Shown: positions 50,607 to 52,471 of the stretch, one piece after another
Layout of the letters: the number at the start of each line of letters is the position of its first letter
How positions within the stretch are numbered: position 1 is the first letter of the stretch
From: CAYONP01 sp964405335
GTDB taxonomy: Bacteria > Armatimonadota > UBA10988
Assembly: GCA_964405335.1 (NCBI GenBank)
Contig: CAYONP010000034.1
Location: 1 to 52,471 of the forward strand
Direction: 5' to 3'
DNA length: 52,471 nucleotides
Position numbers and translations under genes: made by a program
The notes under the pieces: model-generated
Told to the model about the DNA's origin: nothing
The model's input: the letters and a program-made list of their open reading frames with translations, nothing else
Databases searched by the model: none

Positions 50607-51551
50607 ATGAACCGACCGGAGCCGACGGACGCAACGGACCGCGATGCGGCGGCCGGCGACGCCCCCACCCCCGACCCCTCCCCCGCGCGACGCGGGAGAG
50701 GGGAGTCAGATCAACGCGCACCGACGTCTGGACCGGCGGCACCGCTGCCGGTAGCCGCGCAGACCAGTGGCGTCGGGAACGGGGGCCGACCCGCCCTCAT
50801 CCTGGCCGCCCATGGCAGCCACCAGAGCGCGACCAGCGGCGACTCGGCCCGCGCGCACCTCGCCGCGCTGCGCCGGAGCGGCCGGTTTGCCCAGGTCGAA
50901 GCCGTGTTCTGGAAGGAGTCGCCCTCGCTCCGCGACGCCCGATACCTGGTCGACGCCGAGACCGTCGTCATCGTCCCGCTGTTCATGGCCGAGGGCTACT
51001 TCTCCGACCGCGTTGTCCCGCGCGAACTGGAGCTCGACGGGCCGGTCACCCGGCGAGACGGGCAGACCATCCACTACACCGCGCCGGTCGGCTGCGACGA
51101 GCGGATGATCGACGTGATCCACCAGCGCGCCGGCCGCGCCGTCGCCGGCGAGCGACCGCTGGACGCGCTGACGCTGCTGGTCGTCGGCCACGGCACGGTG
51201 CAGAACCGCAACTCGGAGCGGGTGTTGCTCGAGCACGTCGAGCGACTCCGCACCGCCGGCTGGTTCGCCGCGGTCGAGCCGGCGTTCATCGACTCACAGC
51301 CCGACCTGGCCGAGGTCGCCGCGGGCGTGGCCGGCGACCTGGTCGCCGTGCCGCTGTTCGTCTCCGACGGCTATCACACGCTCGAGGATATCCCCGCCGC
51401 GCTCGGCCTGCCGCGGCACGGCTGGACCAGCCCGGCGCGGGTCGGCGGGCGCACCGTCTGGTACACTTCGGCGGTGGGCGGCGACCCGGTGATGGTCGAG
51501 GTGATCGAACACCTGGCCGACGGCGCGCTGGCCCGGACCACCGCTGGATGA
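50607..51551 (+). CDS. cbiX: Two-lobe CbiX-type sirohydrochlorin/cobalt chelatase
   Basis: Protein of 314 residues from the ATG at 50607; the start is uncertain because no ribosome binding site is visible and a repeat (50675-50703) lies inside the first 35 codons. Two CbiX lobes follow. The first has LILAAHGSHQSATSGDS and VVIVPLFMAEGYFSD; the second has LTLLVVGHGTVQNRNSERVL and VAVPLFVSDGYHTLEDIP. Metal-binding histidines are present in AHGSH, GHGT and GYHTLED; the first lobe has Phe where the second has His in GYF/GYH. The enzyme puts Co or Fe/Ni into sirohydrochlorin for cobalamin or siroheme. It overlaps the next gene by ATGA. With ahbC in the window, siroheme/heme supply is plausible. Confidence 0.9.
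   Translation: MNRPEPTDATDRDAAAGDAPTPDPSPARRGRGESDQRAPTSGPAAPLPVAAQTSGVGNGGRPALILAAHGSHQSATSGDSARAHLAALRRSGRFAQVEAVFWKESPSLRDARYLVDAETVVIVPLFMAEGYFSDRVVPRELELDGPVTRRDGQTIHYTAPVGCDERMIDVIHQRAGRAVAGERPLDALTLLVVGHGTVQNRNSERVLLEHVERLRTAGWFAAVEPAFIDSQPDLAEVAAGVAGDLVAVPLFVSDGYHTLEDIPAALGLPRHGWTSPARVGGRTVWYTSAVGGDPVMVEVIEHLADGALARTTAG
50675..50703. repeat. Dispersed palindromic repeat (family R5) within the chelatase reading frame
   Basis: CCCCTCCCCCGCG (50675-50687) and CGCGGGAGAGGGG (50691-50703) form a 13-bp stem with one mismatch and a 3-nt loop. Read in frame it gives PDPSPARRGRGE, typical of translated repeat DNA rather than of CbiX. Confidence 0.75.
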
Positions 51552-52177
51552 CCGCAACCTGGGCAACCGCATTCCTCACCTGGCTCGGCGACCAACCGCT
51601 GCCGCTCTGTCTCGGCCAGCTCCGCATCGACCAGGGCTGGCGGCTCTCACATGCCGACGATGACCCGCCCGGCGAGTGCCCTCCAGGCGATCTGTTCAAC
51701 CTCGCCCGGTTCGACGCCGAGGGCGAGTACCGGCCACTGGCCACCGCCCGCGACCTGGTCGCCGGCTGGCGGCTCGAGGATCTCGACGACGCGGCGCTGG
51801 TGGCCGCGATCGAAGCAATCTACCCCGCCGCGCTGGCGCTCTGGCACGCGGCGCAGACCGGCCGGCTGCGGGTGCTCTCGTGGCGTGAGGTGCAGCGCCG
51901 GCAGACCGGGCAGTACGGTCTGGTCAAGCGGCTCGACGACACCGACGCGGCGGCCGCGACCGAGGTCCTCTGCGGCGACTGTGTCCGCCGGCGGCTGTGG
52001 GCGATCGACTCGATCCTGCCGGTCGAGACGGTCCAGGATCGCCCCGAGATTCCATGCTACGAGCCGTGCAGCGTGTTCGTCTCGCTTGCGCGCGAGATGG
52101 TCGGCTGGCGGCGGGGCGAGCAGGAGCCGGAGAGCCGCTGGATGCGGGTCCTGGCGGAGCGGGAGGCCGAGACGTAG
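51548..52177 (+). CDS. DR2241-like 4Fe-4S cluster protein, partner of the chelatase
   Basis: Protein of 209 residues, start fixed by an ATGA overlap with the chelatase stop. No signal peptide. The first 120 residues resemble the stabilising domain that follows CbiX in Deinococcus DR2241. The C-terminal part has four cysteines in C-G-D-C (142, 145) and C-Y-E-P-C (170, 174), the spacing expected for the DR2241-type 4Fe-4S domain. In Deinococcus these parts are one polypeptide with CbiX; here they are a separate, translationally coupled gene. It probably forms a complex with the chelatase and may sense or supply redox state or iron. The assignment rests on context and cysteine spacing. Confidence 0.82.
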   Translation: MTATWATAFLTWLGDQPLPLCLGQLRIDQGWRLSHADDDPPGECPPGDLFNLARFDAEGEYRPLATARDLVAGWRLEDLDDAALVAAIEAIYPAALALWHAAQTGRLRVLSWREVQRRQTGQYGLVKRLDDTDAAAATEVLCGDCVRRRLWAIDSILPVETVQDRPEIPCYEPCSVFVSLAREMVGWRRGEQEPESRWMRVLAEREAET

Positions 52178-52241
52178 TCCACGCCGATCCGGCCGCCGAG
52201 CGGCAGGCGACCGCCTGGCCGTTTCGCCGGCCGCATCGTAG

Positions 52242-52260
52242 CGCCGGTTGGCAACCGGCG
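52242..52260. repeat. Perfect palindrome (family R6)
   Basis: CGCCGGTTG (52242-52250), a central G, and CAACCGGCG (52252-52260). It lies 65 bp after the chelatase operon and could end its transcript, although no T run follows. Confidence 0.7.
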
Positions 52261-52356
52261 GTGACGCGAAGCGGCACACTGCCCGACCGCGCGCCGGGGC
52301 AGCTCGCGCACTTGAGCGAGTTGTCAGCCGGCGTTACGGGCGTGTTGACTATCGTG

Positions 52357-52445
52357 GCAGGGACAGGTCTCAGACCTGCCCGCCAGTGAGTCGATCCGCT
52401 CTGGAAGCGGGCTCGTCGGCATTCGGGCGGGTCTGAGACCCGCCC
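52357..52445. repeat. Pair of related palindromes at the window end (family R7)
   Basis: AGGTCT-C-AGACCT (52365-52377), set in GGCAGG...CCTGCC context, and GGGCGGGTCT-G-AGACCCGCCC (arms 52425-52434 and 52436-52445) share the GGTCT/AGACC core and form a spaced pair. A -10-like TACAAT follows at 52448-52453, perhaps for a gene beyond the window. I see no gene between 52178 and 52471. Confidence 0.7.
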
Positions 52446-52471
52446 TGTACAATCTCCACCGTTCGCGACCC

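Noticed and set aside
47329..50610. 1093-codon plus-strand frame antisense to the large secreted protein
   Set aside because: A shadow frame caused by GC bias; no recognisable domain, while the minus strand has a signal peptide and FlgD-like tail.

Overview
The window is a GC-rich bacterial chromosome segment that is coding-dense on both strands. It contains two tRNA genes, about 34 protein genes and an unusual number of short palindromic repeats. LPS-transport proteins (LptC/OstA type) and lipoproteins point to a diderm. A PEP-CTERM protein, CSLREAI/beta-helix and FlgD-Ig-tailed surface proteins, LamG-decorated GH99-like enzymes, and an AhbC with a hydroxylamine-oxidoreductase-like octaheme cytochrome suggest an environmental lineage such as Planctomycetota, Armatimonadota or a related candidate phylum. 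The sequence alone does not settle the phylum.

Layout. 0.1-7.1 kb: divergent secreted carbohydrate-active proteins, a promoter and a sugar-phosphate-isomerase-like gene. 7.2 kb: tRNA-Pro(GGG) with promoter and terminator. 7.3-14.8 kb (minus): likely operon of a second GH99-like protein, a Tat-exported metallophosphoesterase and a tricorn-like protease. 14.9 kb: tRNA-Leu(CAG), whose 3' half is overlapped in antisense by queF. 14.9-18.2 kb (minus): uncharacterised protein, adenosine-deaminase family enzyme, queF. 18.3-23.9 kb: SemiSWEET, Gfo/Idh/MocA oxidoreductase, and a tightly coupled plus-strand operon of sugar-binding lipoprotein, RbsC-type permease, GNAT protein and a single-domain ABC ATPase, followed by a hairpin and a decayed copy of the ATPase 3' end. 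24.2-25.3 kb: PEP-CTERM protein. 25.3-29.2 kb (minus): octaheme cytochrome, ahbC and a second radical SAM/SPASM gene. 29.5-37.7 kb (minus): a small lipoprotein and a 2584-residue beta-helix surface protein. 38-41 kb (minus): membrane protein, M48-like metalloprotease and a helical protein. 41.2-42.8 kb: membrane/winged-helix protein and manC-like gene, convergent. 43-50.5 kb (minus): large secreted protein, two lipoproteins, LptC/OstA fusion and OstA-like protein. 50.6-52.2 kb (plus): two-lobe CbiX chelatase and a separate DR2241-like 4Fe-4S protein. The last 300 bases hold repeats.

Themes. (1) Polysaccharide or glycan degradation and sugar uptake in the first 25 kb. (2) A siroheme-derived heme pathway, suggested by AhbC, an AhbD-like protein and a CbiX-type chelatase, with AhbC in an operon with an octaheme cytochrome. 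(3) Two large secreted proteins about 10 kb apart that share a C-terminal module of about 440 residues, each accompanied by a small carboxypeptidase-regulatory-like lipoprotein; this is the best candidate for an undescribed surface system. (4) At least eight families of palindromic or dispersed repeats in intergenic regions, one of which appears to lie inside the start of the chelatase gene.
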